Positions 18,517 through 26,760 of a stretch of 64,000 nt of DNA are shown here, piece after piece. The notes under the pieces are model-generated. The model saw nothing but the letters and a program-made list of their open reading frames with translations, was not told the DNA's origin and searched no databases. Made by a program: the position numbers and the translations under genes. Source of the DNA: UBA10324 sp038326325 (GTDB lineage: Bacteria; Bacteroidota; Bacteroidia; Chitinophagales; UBA10324); assembly GCA_038326325.1 (NCBI GenBank), contig JBBQJW010000007.1:94374-158373 (forward strand). Direction: 5' to 3'. Position 1 is the first letter of the stretch. Each line of letters starts with the position of its first letter.

Positions 18517-19578
18517 ATGAAAAAATCCGATTCAAAAACTTCTTTCACCAAAAATCTTCTTCAATGGAATAAGAAGAATGAACGAAGTTTTCCGTGGAAG
18601 GAAACCAACGACCCGTATAAAATATGGCTGTCAGAAATTATTCTGCAACAAACAAGAGTGGAACAAGGGCTTCCCTATTATTTGAAAATGGTAAAACTAT
18701 TTCCGACTGTTACACATCTGGCAAAAGCGAAAGAAGATACAATACTAAAAGCGTGGCAGGGATTGGGCTATTATTCCCGTGCAAGAAATTTGCAATCAGC
18801 TGCGAAATACATTGTTGAAGAATTGAAAGGGAAATTTCCGGATGATTACGAGGGTTGGCGGAAAGTAAAAGGAGTAGGACCATACACGGCGGCGGCGATA
18901 GTTTCATTCGCATATAATCTTCCTCATGCGGTTGTGGATGGAAATGTGTTTCGCGTGTTATCAAGATATTTTGGAATTGATACTCCCATTGATTCGGGGG
19001 AAGGAAAAAATGTTTTCACGGCACTTGCGAACGAATTGATTGCGCAAAAAGAAGCCGGTCGTTTCAACCAGGCAATTATGGATTTGGGCGCAACGGTTTG
19101 CAAACCTGCTTCACCGCAGTGTAACAGTTGTCCTGTACAAAAAAATTGCGTGGCGCTTAAAAAAAATCTGATTGATACACTTCCTGTAAAAGGAAAAAAG
19201 TTAGTGTTGAAAGACCGCTACTTTCATTACATCATTGCTGAAAATGAAAAAGGATTTTTAGTGGAAAAAAGAAAAGGCAACGACATTTGGAAAGGACTGT
19301 ATCAATTCCCAATGATTGAAGCAGATAAATTTCTTTCGCCAAAAAAACTGATGGAACATCCGCTGCTGAAAAATATTTCTTCCAATAAAAAATTAAAATT
19401 GACTGCGGGCGAAAAGTTCATACAATTGCTTTCTCATCAGCGAATTCATGCAAAGTTTTTTATTCTTTCTTCCAATGAAATAAAATCATCGAACTTTGAA
19501 TTCAAACAAAAGCTACACTTGAAAAAGTTAGCTGTGCCTAAATTGATAGAGCACTATTTGAAAATAATTTTACATTAG
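18517..19578 (+). CDS. mutY: A/G-specific adenine glycosylase MutY
   Basis: This base-excision repair enzyme removes adenine opposite 8-oxoguanine. The product is 353 residues from the ATG at 18517; the upstream open frame lacks family similarity. Catalytic Glu lies in LSEIILQQTRV, and the helix-hairpin-helix is GVGPYTAAAIVSFAY. The Asp is in AVVDGNVFRVLSR. A 4Fe-4S cluster has the spacing C-x6-C-x2-C-x5-C (CKPASPQCNSCPVQKNC). A NUDIX-like C-terminal domain recognises 8-oxoG. A TGTWACA copy (19119) encodes Cys-Asn-Ser inside the iron-sulfur motif. It is followed 22 bp later by ssb, as in many Bacteroidota. Confidence 0.96.
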   Translation: MKKSDSKTSFTKNLLQWNKKNERSFPWKETNDPYKIWLSEIILQQTRVEQGLPYYLKMVKLFPTVTHLAKAKEDTILKAWQGLGYYSRARNLQSAAKYIVEELKGKFPDDYEGWRKVKGVGPYTAAAIVSFAYNLPHAVVDGNVFRVLSRYFGIDTPIDSGEGKNVFTALANELIAQKEAGRFNQAIMDLGATVCKPASPQCNSCPVQKNCVALKKNLIDTLPVKGKKLVLKDRYFHYIIAENEKGFLVEKRKGNDIWKGLYQFPMIEADKFLSPKKLMEHPLLKNISSNKKLKLTAGEKFIQLLSHQRIHAKFFILSSNEIKSSNFEFKQKLHLKKLAVPKLIEHYLKIILH

Positions 19579-19600
19579 TCTCACAATAAAACACCAAAAT

Positions 19601-20029
19601 ATGAGAGGAGTAAACAAAGTTATCCTGATGGGAAATATCGGTAGCGACCCCGAAATTCAAACCCTCGAAGGCGGAATTAAACTGGCGAAATTTCGTCTCG
19701 CTACCACCGAAGGCATCAAGGACAAAAACGGAAATCGTATTACCGAATGGCACAACATTGTTGCATGGCGCTTCTTAGGTGATTTCTGTGAAAAGTATGT
19801 TCACAAAGGCGATTTGATTTTTATCGAAGGCAGATTGCGCACTCACAGTTGGTCTGATGCAAACAACAACAAGCATTACAAAACTGAAGTTGTTGCGGAC
19901 ACCATTAATATTCATTCAAGAAAAGATAGCGTACAGAAAACTGCAACAGATAATACTTCGGTTCCTGTTGAATCGCAAGTTGAACCTGGCTCATCAGACA
20001 ATGAGGTTGCTGATGACCTTCCGTTTTAA
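19601..20029 (+). CDS. ssb: Single-stranded DNA-binding protein
   Basis: The 142-residue OB-fold protein starts MRGVNKVILMGNIGSDPEIQ, has ITEWHNIVAWRFLGDFCEKYV and KGDLIFIEGRLRTHSW, and ends with a disordered linker and the acidic tip ADDLPF. That tip recruits repair and replication partners such as RecG, RecQ or PriA. It follows mutY and precedes gldE, whose candidate promoter overlaps the ssb stop codon. The same DDLPF tip recurs in the unrelated OB-fold protein at 40177. Confidence 0.96.
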   Translation: MRGVNKVILMGNIGSDPEIQTLEGGIKLAKFRLATTEGIKDKNGNRITEWHNIVAWRFLGDFCEKYVHKGDLIFIEGRLRTHSWSDANNNKHYKTEVVADTINIHSRKDSVQKTATDNTSVPVESQVEPGSSDNEVADDLPF

Positions 20030-20034
20030 TTTTG
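20007..20034 (+). promoter_or_regulatory. Candidate Bacteroidota promoter for gldE
   Basis: TTG at 20007-20009 and TAATTTTG at 20027-20034 match the -33/-7 pattern TTG and TAnnTTTG with 17 bases between. The -7 element overlaps the ssb stop codon and lies about 55 bases before the gldE ATG. Confidence 0.4.
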
Positions 20035-20088
20035 CCTCGTCAAAACTTTTAATCCTCATTGGAAAATTCTGATAGTTGCGGGCGGTTG

Positions 20089-21405
20089 ATGATTGTGCTT
20101 TTCTCCCTTGGTTCTCAACCGCTCACTTTTTACCTCGCTTTACTTTCGTTACTTGCTGTTTTTTTAACAATATCCATCGCGCTTCTTGGTGGTGCTGAAA
20201 CAGCAATCTTCTCTCTCAGTTCTAAAGACCTTGAAGAATTACAACTTCGCTCGGCGCGACGCTATCAATATCTGTTGCGCATGATGGAGAAACCTCGTTA
20301 TTTATTAGCAACCATTGATGTACTGCAAACTTTTTTCAGTGCGTTGTTAGTCTTATTAATTGGCTATGTTTTAGAGGAAATTTCATTCATGAATTTTTCC
20401 AACTTGCATTTTTGGTTGCTGTTGCCTGAAATTATTTTACTTACCACTTTGATGATAGTGTTACAGCATATCATACCAAGAACTTTCGCCGAAAAAAATA
20501 ATGTAGTGTGGACTTTATGGGTTTTACCTGGATTATATTTTTTAGAAAAAATTTTCAGCCCGCTTACAATGCTTGCCATTCACGGTGTAACAGTTGTAGC
20601 GAAACATCACGATGAACCTGCAAAGGGAGAAATGAAAATTTTCGGAAACGAAGCAGCAGAGGAAGAGCAAACAACAGAAAAACAGGAAGCGCGGTTTTTA
20701 AAAGGTATTCTGAAATTCGGAAGCACACATGTTAAAGAAGTAATGAAGCCGCGAATAGATATGGTGGCACTCGATGCCGATAAATCATTTGAAGAAATTA
20801 TCAGCGTGGTGAAAGATTCAGGTTACTCACGCATTCCTGTTTATCGTCAGTCAGTAGATAATATCATTGGTATTTTATACACGAAGGACCTGTTACAGTT
20901 TCTCAATGCAAAGAGTGAAATGAGCTGGTTGAAAATTCTTCGTCCCGCTTTTTTTATTCCTGAAGGAAAACGAATTCCCGATTTACTGATTGAGTTTCAA
21001 ACGAAGATGTTACACATGGCGGTTGTGGTGGATGAATACGGAAGCACTGCAGGTATTGTAACTCTCGAAGATATTCTTGAAGAAATCATTGGAGAAATTC
21101 GCGATGAATTGGATGAGAAAATAGAATTTGAATATTCACAGATAGATAAAAACAATTTTGTATTCGAAGGAAAAACTTTACTTAACGATGCGTATCGTGC
21201 CATGGGAATTAAGAACCAACCATTCGAAGAAGTGAAGGGCGATGTGGATTCCATTGGTGGATTAATACTTGAACTCTGCGGAAAAATTCCCGCTGTGAAT
21301 GAAGAAATAGAATTCAAACATTTTCGTTTCAGAGTATTGAACATGGATAATCACCGCATACGAAGAGTGAAAGTTACTTTGGTGGAAGAAGAACCCACGG
21401 CTTGA
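20089..21405 (+). CDS. gldE: Gliding motility-associated CNNM/CorC-type protein GldE
   Basis: The 438-residue membrane protein has a CNNM-type transmembrane domain (about residues 10-180: four hydrophobic segments, GGAETAIFSLSSKDLEELQ). Paired CBS domains follow (KEVMKPRIDMVALDADKSFEEI and GILYTKDLLQFLNAKSEM), and it ends with a CorC/HlyC transporter-associated domain (GDVDSIGGLILELCGKIP). GldE is the gliding-associated member that accompanies GldD; the general family exports magnesium or cobalt. The open frame begins at a TTG at 20059, but the ATG at 20089 gives a better N-terminus. gldD follows at once. Three TGTWACA copies lie in frames giving LLQ, VTV and LQH. Confidence 0.88.
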   Translation: MIVLFSLGSQPLTFYLALLSLLAVFLTISIALLGGAETAIFSLSSKDLEELQLRSARRYQYLLRMMEKPRYLLATIDVLQTFFSALLVLLIGYVLEEISFMNFSNLHFWLLLPEIILLTTLMIVLQHIIPRTFAEKNNVVWTLWVLPGLYFLEKIFSPLTMLAIHGVTVVAKHHDEPAKGEMKIFGNEAAEEEQTTEKQEARFLKGILKFGSTHVKEVMKPRIDMVALDADKSFEEIISVVKDSGYSRIPVYRQSVDNIIGILYTKDLLQFLNAKSEMSWLKILRPAFFIPEGKRIPDLLIEFQTKMLHMAVVVDEYGSTAGIVTLEDILEEIIGEIRDELDEKIEFEYSQIDKNNFVFEGKTLLNDAYRAMGIKNQPFEEVKGDVDSIGGLILELCGKIPAVNEEIEFKHFRFRVLNMDNHRIRRVKVTLVEEEPTA

Positions 21406-21407
21406 AA

Positions 21408-22010
21408 ATGAATTTTAAAAAACAGTACTGTTACACTATAATTTTCCTGACTGTTACACTGATTGTTGCGTGTCAGGAAGAGTACACACCAAAGCCGAAA
21501 GGATATTTCCGCATTTCATTTCCCGAACACACTTATAAATTATACGACCCCGAATTTTGTCCGTTCTCATTTGAATATCCGACTTACGCAAGCATTTCGC
21601 GCGATACTGTTTTCCTTGACACAGTTCCAGAAAATCCCTGTTGGATGGATGTAACCTTCCCTGATTTCAATGGAACGATTTACATGAGCTATAAAGAAAT
21701 AAATGCTGAACATAATCTTGCGCGCCTGATTGAAGATGCGCATGTACTCACTTTCAAACATACGGTAAAAGCATCAGGCATTGACGAGAGTATTATCAAT
21801 TCGCAGAATCATGTTTATGGTTTGTATTATAACATCGAAGGAAATGCTGCATCCAATATTCAATTCTTCGCCACTGATAGCGTGAAAAATTTTATTCGCG
21901 GCTCACTTTATTTTAACAATGTTCCTAATGTTGATTCGCTTGGTCCAGTTATTCATTTCGTTGAAAAAGATATTCGACACATGATAAGCACATTGAAGTG
22001 GAAGAATTAA
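21408..22010 (+). CDS. gldD: Gliding motility lipoprotein GldD
   Basis: The 200-residue lipoprotein has signal MNFKKQYCYTIIFLTVTLIVAC with lipobox LIVAC. The GldD domain follows, marked by PKPKGYFRISFPEHTY, NPCWMDVTFPDFNGTIYMSYK and GLYYNIEGNAASNIQFFATDS. GldD is required for gliding and for T9SS function in Flavobacterium, but its activity is unknown. The ATG at 21408 lies two bases behind the gldE stop, so the genes are coupled. Two TGTWACA copies stand 23 bases apart within the signal-peptide codons (21428 and 21451). Confidence 0.93.
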   Translation: MNFKKQYCYTIIFLTVTLIVACQEEYTPKPKGYFRISFPEHTYKLYDPEFCPFSFEYPTYASISRDTVFLDTVPENPCWMDVTFPDFNGTIYMSYKEINAEHNLARLIEDAHVLTFKHTVKASGIDESIINSQNHVYGLYYNIEGNAASNIQFFATDSVKNFIRGSLYFNNVPNVDSLGPVIHFVEKDIRHMISTLKWKN

Positions 22011-22067
22011 TTATTTGAGTTTGTACTTTTACCATAAACAATTTTAAAAATGAAGGGAGTAATTATA

Positions 22068-22244
22068 ATGACAGAAGAGAAAAGCGGAAGAAGAATTGCA
22101 CAATTGGATTTATCACTTCTGTCAAAGAACACAAAAGAGCTTGAAGAACTTTTTGATGTGTTGATTTCTGAATCACGAAAGGATGAAAAAGATTTTTCGT
22201 GGAGCGCAATAAAAAAAGATTTAAAGAAGAAGCATAAACTTTAA
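22068..22244 (+). CDS. Small antitoxin partner of RelE-type toxin
   Basis: The 58-residue acidic-then-basic protein reads MTEEKSGRRIAQLDLSLLSK, then a helical middle (ELEELFDVLISESRKDEKDF) and a Lys-rich tail. It lies three bases ahead of a RelE-type toxin gene, so it is called as the antitoxin by position. Two ATGs compete: 22050 and 22068. An AGGGAG stretch is well placed for the second, though Bacteroidota seldom rely on such sites. The pair fills the gap between gldD and recG. I do not recognise its DNA-binding family. Confidence 0.7.
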   Translation: MTEEKSGRRIAQLDLSLLSKNTKELEELFDVLISESRKDEKDFSWSAIKKDLKKKHKL

Positions 22245-22247
22245 ATC

Positions 22248-22505
22248 ATGTATGAAATCTTATTTAAAGAATCTGCGCGTAAGGAATTATTTGCTTTACC
22301 CAAAAATGCACTGATTCGAGTATCCGATTTAATTGAAAAACTTTCAGCGAATCCGAGACCATCAGGGGTAATAAAATTAAAAGGTAAACAAGAAACGCTC
22401 TGGAGAATTCGCAATGGTGATTATCGTGTGGTTTATAAAATTGAAGATACAATTCGAGTTATCAGCATTCGCAGAATTGCTCATCGCAAGGAAGTATATG
22501 ATTAA
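22248..22505 (+). CDS. RelE/ParE superfamily toxin
   Basis: The 85-residue basic protein has the classic RelE layout: MYEILFKESARKELFALPKN, a helix pair with RVSDLIEKLSANPRPSGVIKL, then strands ETLWRIRNGDYRVVYKIED and a final VISIRRIAHRKEVYD. The conserved RIRxGDYRVVY and RRIAHRKEVY blocks mark RelE-type mRNA interferases. It acts in the cytoplasm, probably on ribosome-bound mRNA. It is preceded by its small antitoxin with a 3-base gap. The module has no TGTWACA copy; it lies within the 1.8-kb gap from 21459 to 23302. Confidence 0.88.
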   Translation: MYEILFKESARKELFALPKNALIRVSDLIEKLSANPRPSGVIKLKGKQETLWRIRNGDYRVVYKIEDTIRVISIRRIAHRKEVYD

Positions 22506-22587
22506 TAAAAAAATGTTGAAACACTTTTAACACAACACAAGCACATCTGCTGTTCCTCAATTTACTTTGTGAAGTCGAAAGCAGTTG

Positions 22588-24702
22588 ATGGCAGGTCAGT
22601 ACAATTTACTCGAAACACCTATTGAATATCTGAAAGGAGTTGGTCCGCAGCGCGCCGATTCGTTGAAGAAAGAGTTGGAAGTTTTCACTTTCGGCGACAT
22701 ACTCATGCACATGCCTTTCAGGTATGTTGACCGCACAAAAATTTATAAAGTGCGTGAAGTGAATCCACTTTCCCAATATGTTCAACTGAAAGGAATTCTG
22801 AAAGACATTGATGTGGCGGGTGAAGGCGCTAAAAAAAGAATGATTGCAAATCTAAAAGATGATTCAGGCATCATTGAACTCGTGTGGTTTGCAGGTGTGA
22901 AGTGGATGAAAGAAAATCTGAAAGAAGGAAAAGAATATATCGTGTTCGGTAAGCCGACTGTGTTTGGAAAAAAATTAAACATCGTTCACCCTGATATTTC
23001 ATTGGCTGAAGATGAAATCAATTCGCTTGCTGGAATTCTTCAACCTATTTATCCTTCAACAGAAAAACTAAAAGCAAAAGGACTTGACAGCAAAGGGATT
23101 TCAAAACTCACCCGACAATTATTTCAGCAAGTCTCTAAATCAGACCTTCCTGAAGTACTTCCTAAAAATTTAATTGATAAATATCGTTTGCCTTTGCGCT
23201 ACGAATCTTTTCAGCAGGTACATTTTCCTACAAATGAATATGAATTAGAACGAGCGCGACAGCGATTGAAGTTTGAAGAATTATTTTTCATTCAACTGAA
23301 ACTGTTACAGGTAAAAATCGGAAGGCGGGAAAGTTCTGTTGGTTTTATTTTCAATAAAGTTGGAGATTTTTTCAATCGCTTTTATAAAGAGAAATTGCCA
23401 TACACGCTTACCGATGCACAGAAAAGAGTGATAAAAGAAATAAGAACCGATTTGGTTTCAGGCAAACAAATGAACCGACTGTTACAGGGCGATGTGGGAA
23501 GTGGAAAAACGGTTGTTGCGCTAAGTATTATTCTTCTGGCATTAGATAACGAAATGCAATCTTGCTTCATGGTGCCAACTGAAATCCTCGCACAACAACA
23601 TTTTCAATCGATAAAAGAATTAGTTGAAGGATTAGGAATAAATATTTCTCTACTCACAGGTTCAACAAAAACAAAGGAGCGAAAAAAAATTCACGGAGGA
23701 ATTTTATCGGGAGAAATCCATTTACTCATCGGCACTCATTCGTTAATTGAAGATACAGTTCAATTCAAAAACCTTGGACTCGTCGTGATTGACGAGCAAC
23801 ATCGTTTCGGTGTTGAACAGCGTGGAAAAATGTGGACGAAGAATTCAAATCCACCACACATTTTAGTGATGACTGCCACTCCGATTCCGCGCACCCTCGC
23901 TATGACTTTGTACGGCGACCTTGATGTATCAGTCATTGATGAACTTCCTCCCGGTAGAAAACCAATCAAGACCGTTCATTATGACGACAGCGCCCGCATG
24001 AGAGTTTTCGGTTTCATGCGCGAACAGATTATGAAAGACCGACAGATTTATGTCGTGTATCCACTCATTGATGAATCGGAGAAATTAGATTACAAAGATT
24101 TGATGGATGGTTTCGAAAGCGTCTCGCGCGAATTTCCATTACCGCAATTTTGCGTGAGCATCGTTCATGGTAGAATGAAAAGCGACGACCGTGATTTTGA
24201 AATGCGTCGTTTTCAAAATCGCGAAACACAGATAATGGTGGCGACCACGGTGATTGAAGTCGGGGTAAATATTCCGAACGCAAGTGTGATGGTGATAGAA
24301 AGCGCTGAGCGATTTGGTTTATCGCAACTGCATCAACTGCGCGGAAGAGTGGGTCGCGGTGCCGACCAATCATATTGCATATTGATGACTGGACGAAAAT
24401 TAAATCCGGTTTCAAAAAAGCGAATGCAAACAATGGTGGAAACAAACGACGGATTTAAAATTGCCGAAGTTGATTTAGAATTGCGTGGCCCTGGTGATAT
24501 GGAAGGAACACAACAAAGCGGAGTTTTGAATTTGCGCATTGCAGATTTAGTGCACGATCAGAAAATATTATTAGCTGCAAGAAAGGAAGCGGAAATTATT
24601 TTAGAAAAAGATGCGGGACTTGAATTACCTGAACACAATTCACTCGCTACTTTTTTAATGCACCAACAACAACGCAAAGGTGGGTGGAGCAAAATTTCGT
24701 AA
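22588..24702 (+). CDS. recG: ATP-dependent DNA helicase RecG
   Basis: RecG remodels stalled forks and Holliday junctions. The 704-residue product starts with the wedge/OB domain (LKGVGPQRADSLKKELEVFT, and YVQLKGILKDIDVAG). SF2 helicase motifs follow: Walker A GDVGSGKT (about residue 303), DEQHR (DEQHRFGVEQRGKMW), MTATPIPRTLAM, and VIEVGVNIPNASVMVIESAERFGLSQLHQLRGRVGRG. The start at the ATG 22588 is preferred to a TTG just before it. Two TGTWACA copies encode LLQ, one of them just before Walker A. Another lies two bases after the stop (24704). Confidence 0.97.
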   Translation: MAGQYNLLETPIEYLKGVGPQRADSLKKELEVFTFGDILMHMPFRYVDRTKIYKVREVNPLSQYVQLKGILKDIDVAGEGAKKRMIANLKDDSGIIELVWFAGVKWMKENLKEGKEYIVFGKPTVFGKKLNIVHPDISLAEDEINSLAGILQPIYPSTEKLKAKGLDSKGISKLTRQLFQQVSKSDLPEVLPKNLIDKYRLPLRYESFQQVHFPTNEYELERARQRLKFEELFFIQLKLLQVKIGRRESSVGFIFNKVGDFFNRFYKEKLPYTLTDAQKRVIKEIRTDLVSGKQMNRLLQGDVGSGKTVVALSIILLALDNEMQSCFMVPTEILAQQHFQSIKELVEGLGINISLLTGSTKTKERKKIHGGILSGEIHLLIGTHSLIEDTVQFKNLGLVVIDEQHRFGVEQRGKMWTKNSNPPHILVMTATPIPRTLAMTLYGDLDVSVIDELPPGRKPIKTVHYDDSARMRVFGFMREQIMKDRQIYVVYPLIDESEKLDYKDLMDGFESVSREFPLPQFCVSIVHGRMKSDDRDFEMRRFQNRETQIMVATTVIEVGVNIPNASVMVIESAERFGLSQLHQLRGRVGRGADQSYCILMTGRKLNPVSKKRMQTMVETNDGFKIAEVDLELRGPGDMEGTQQSGVLNLRIADLVHDQKILLAARKEAEIILEKDAGLELPEHNSLATFLMHQQQRKGGWSKIS

Positions 24703-24722
24703 ACTGTTACAGCACTATATTT

Positions 24723-24914
24723 TTAATTCTTCTGCTTCTTCATATTCTTCGGCCAGAGTGGTTTTCCTTTTTGCGAAGAACCACTTGTACCTGTAACAGC
24801 ACCATTCATATAAGCAGGGCAAGTTGTTTTCGGGCTGCAGGAAATAAATTCTGCACTTACGAAAAGCAGGCAGAGCATCCAGAAAATTGTTCGTTGTTTT
24901 TTTATTCTGATCAT
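24723..24914 (-). CDS. Small hypothetical lipoprotein
   Basis: The 63-residue product has a hydrophobic N-terminus and a lipobox-like EFISC, then a short tail with CPAYMNGAVTG, GKPLWPKNMKKQ and a basic end. Tails of this type (Cys-Pro-Ala-Tyr, then Lys-Pro-Leu-Trp-Pro) recur, from memory, in tiny Bacteroidota lipoproteins, which supports a real gene. It converges with recG. It carries a TGTWACA copy at 24791, inverted relative to the one at 24704. The function is unknown. Confidence 0.5.
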   Translation of the reverse strand: MIRIKKQRTIFWMLCLLFVSAEFISCSPKTTCPAYMNGAVTGTSGSSQKGKPLWPKNMKKQKN

Positions 24915-25307
24915 GATGGATTTGTATTTCCTGTTACGAATCTAAGCAGTAAAGTTTCGACCTGAAAAAATTTCTGTTAATAACGAATGTCTATTGTGAA
25001 CTATTGCAATCAATAATAATTCCATATATAATTTTCCAAATCATTTTCTGTAACAGATTTAATTCCCTTGCTTCGAAACAATTGACAGAAGCGCGTTTCA
25101 TTCAATTGAAAATTTTCGATTGAATGCTTTTATAAAAATAATTTCTTCAAAAAGTTCCTTTTCTATTTTAACAATTAAAAAATTATGAATCGCTGTTATC
25201 CACAGCCAGAGCGGTTTTCAGCGAATTAATTTTCGAATATCATTTGGAAATATCCGAAGCACCTCTAACTTTATAGAGTGTTCTAAACCATTTAAAATTT
25301 TTAAACC
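24915..25307. other. Intergenic region upstream of HU with palindrome, DnaA-box match and promoter
   Basis: No gene is seen in these 393 bases. Features: one TGTWACA copy (25048-25056); a 28-base near-perfect palindrome at 25099-25126 (one mismatch in 14 pairs), able to form a hairpin; a perfect consensus DnaA box TTATCCACA at 25196-25204; and a -33/-7 promoter (TTG 25244-25246, 19 bases, TAACTTTA 25266-25273) about 35 bases before the HU start. One DnaA box is not an origin. Confidence 0.5.
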
Positions 25308-25580
25308 ATGAACAAAGGAGATTTAATCAACAAGATCAGCGCAGAAGCGAAGATCAACAAGACACAAGCCGGTGCTGCATTGAATGCATTTATCGGTACC
25401 ACAATGAATTCATTAAAGAAAGGTGACAAGCTCACGCTCGTTGGCTTCGGCACTTTCTCGGTGAACAAACGCTCTGCTCGCATTGGGCGCAATCCGCAAA
25501 CCGGAAAGGCAATTAAAATTGCAGCGAAAAAAGTGGTGAAGTTTAAAGCCGGAAAAGAGTTCGCAACCAAAGTGAGATAA
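25308..25580 (+). CDS. HU-type DNA-binding protein
   Basis: The 90-residue canonical HU has MNKGDLINKISAEAKINKTQ, LTLVGFGTFSVNKRSARIGR and the intact arm tip RNPQTGKAIKIAAKK. It bends DNA and compacts the nucleoid. It stands alone, with its own promoter region and its own terminator, and is probably highly expressed. This is the second HU of the window, less divergent than that at 18017. Confidence 0.95.
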   Translation: MNKGDLINKISAEAKINKTQAGAALNAFIGTTMNSLKKGDKLTLVGFGTFSVNKRSARIGRNPQTGKAIKIAAKKVVKFKAGKEFATKVR

Positions 25581-25607
25581 TAATAACCAAACCAAAACCA
25601 ATGGAAG

Positions 25608-25636
25608 GAAGCAAGGCACATCGTCTTGCTTCTTTT
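25608..25636 (+). terminator. Terminator of the HU gene
   Basis: GAAGCAAG (25608-25615) and CTTGCTTC (25625-25632) form an 8-bp stem with a 9-base loop, extended by A-T pairs outside and followed by TTTT. Confidence 0.7.
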
Positions 25637-25689
25637 CATTTAAGCCAAACAGAATTTGTAATACACTTTTTTTAGTATCTAATTTCAAT

Positions 25690-25697
25690 TAGGTTTG
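25690..25697 (+). promoter_or_regulatory. Candidate -7 element of the bTHX gene
   Basis: TAGGTTTG is an exact TAnnTTTG match, 35 bases before the start codon. No TTG stands at the -33 distance. Confidence 0.35.
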
Positions 25698-25731
25698 CGC
25701 ACCAATAAAAAAAATAACAAAAACAAAAACT

Positions 25732-25917
25732 ATGGGAAGAGGAGATAAAAGAACAGCAAAAGGCAAGCGCTTCAAAGGTTCTTACGGCATTGCACGCAAA
25801 CAACGCGCAGCAAAAAAAACAGCTGTAAAATCAGCTGCAGTGGCTGAACCAAAAGTTGCAGCAGCGCCAAAGAAAGTTGCGGCTAAAAAAGCAGCGCCAA
25901 AAAAGAAAGCAGAATAA
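25732..25917 (+). CDS. 30S ribosomal protein bTHX with Ala/Lys tail
   Basis: The 61-residue protein begins MGRGDKRTAKGKRFKGSYGI, matching the Thx signature G(R/K)GDxRTxxGKxxxGxYG. Thx peptides sit in the head of the small subunit. Thermus Thx is only about 26 residues; this one adds a low-complexity Ala/Lys/Pro tail of 35 residues (AAPKKVAAKKAAPKKK), as in other Bacteroidota. It has a strong own terminator. Confidence 0.8.
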   Translation: MGRGDKRTAKGKRFKGSYGIARKQRAAKKTAVKSAAVAEPKVAAAPKKVAAKKAAPKKKAE

Positions 25918-25939
25918 TTTTTTCAGAAACAAATAACAA

Positions 25940-25971
25940 AACCCTGATTCAACTATGAGTCGGGGTTTTTT
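25940..25971 (+). terminator. Terminator after bTHX, between convergent genes
   Basis: AACCCTGATT (25940-25949) pairs with AGTCGGGGTT (25958-25967), including two G-U pairs, with an 8-base loop and a run of six T. It lies five bases before the pdxH stop codon and may also stop minus-strand transcripts. Confidence 0.75.
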
Positions 25972-25975
25972 AGTT

Positions 25976-26626
25976 TCAGGGTGAAAGTCTTTCTATCTCC
26001 CACTTGGTTTTTCCGTGATGGGTGTAACGGAGGCGGTCGTGAAGGCGCGAGGTTCTGCCTTGCCAGAATTCTATCACATGCGGAATCACTTTATAGCCGC
26101 CCCACTTTTCCGGTTTAGGAATTTCTTTTCCCTCATATTTTTTATCAAGTTCAGTATATTTTTTATCAATCTCTTCGCGGTTTTTTAAAACAGAAGATTG
26201 AGCAGATGATAAAGCGCCGAGTTGACTTGCGCGCGGACGGGAATGGAAATACTCTTCTGATTCCTTCTTCGTAATTTTTTCTACTCGTCCTTCAACACGA
26301 ACCTGTCGCTGCATTTCTTTCCAGAAAAAAACCATGGAAGCATAAGGATTCCAGGTGAGTTCTTTTCCTTTTCTGCTTTCATAATTAGTGAAAAAAATAA
26401 ATGCATCGTGTTCCACTCCTTTCAGCAACATCACTCTTGCCGATGGTTTGAAGTCAACCATTGTGGTGGCAAGTATAAATGCATTGGGCTCCGGAACTTT
26501 TGCTGTTACAGCTTCATCAAACCATTTCTGAAACTGGATGATTGGATTTTTATCAATCGTTGTTTCCAACAATTCTCCTTTCGAATAATCTTCTCTTAAG
26601 TCTTGAATTTTTTTTGAATCACTCAT
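25976..26626 (-). CDS. pdxH: Pyridoxamine 5'-phosphate oxidase
   Basis: This FMN enzyme makes pyridoxal 5'-phosphate. The 216-residue product has an N-terminal ISEDY-like start (LREDYSKGELLE), FMN-binding RVMLLKGVEHDAFIFFTNYESRKG, the SRPRASQLGALSSAQS block and the C-terminal FWQGRTSRLHDRLRYTHHG. All family landmarks are present. It is monocistronic between bTHX and polA. One TGTWACA copy (26503) lies near its start. Confidence 0.96.
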   Translation of the reverse strand: MSDSKKIQDLREDYSKGELLETTIDKNPIIQFQKWFDEAVTAKVPEPNAFILATTMVDFKPSARVMLLKGVEHDAFIFFTNYESRKGKELTWNPYASMVFFWKEMQRQVRVEGRVEKITKKESEEYFHSRPRASQLGALSSAQSSVLKNREEIDKKYTELDKKYEGKEIPKPEKWGGYKVIPHVIEFWQGRTSRLHDRLRYTHHGKTKWEIERLSP

Positions 26627-26760
26627 TCTAAAATGCGAAAGTAAAAATGAAATGCAATGGAACGCAGATTTTCATTATGGTCATGATTAGTTATGATTCA
26701 GTTTCAAATTGTTTTGATCATAATAAATCTTAAAGATCAGCTCAATCAGCATTCTACCCT

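Noticed and set aside
25196..25204. Perfect DnaA box as a sign of the replication origin
   Set aside because: Only one perfect box is present in the gap, with no AT-rich unwinding element or dnaA/dnaN neighbour. It is kept as a site, not as oriC.
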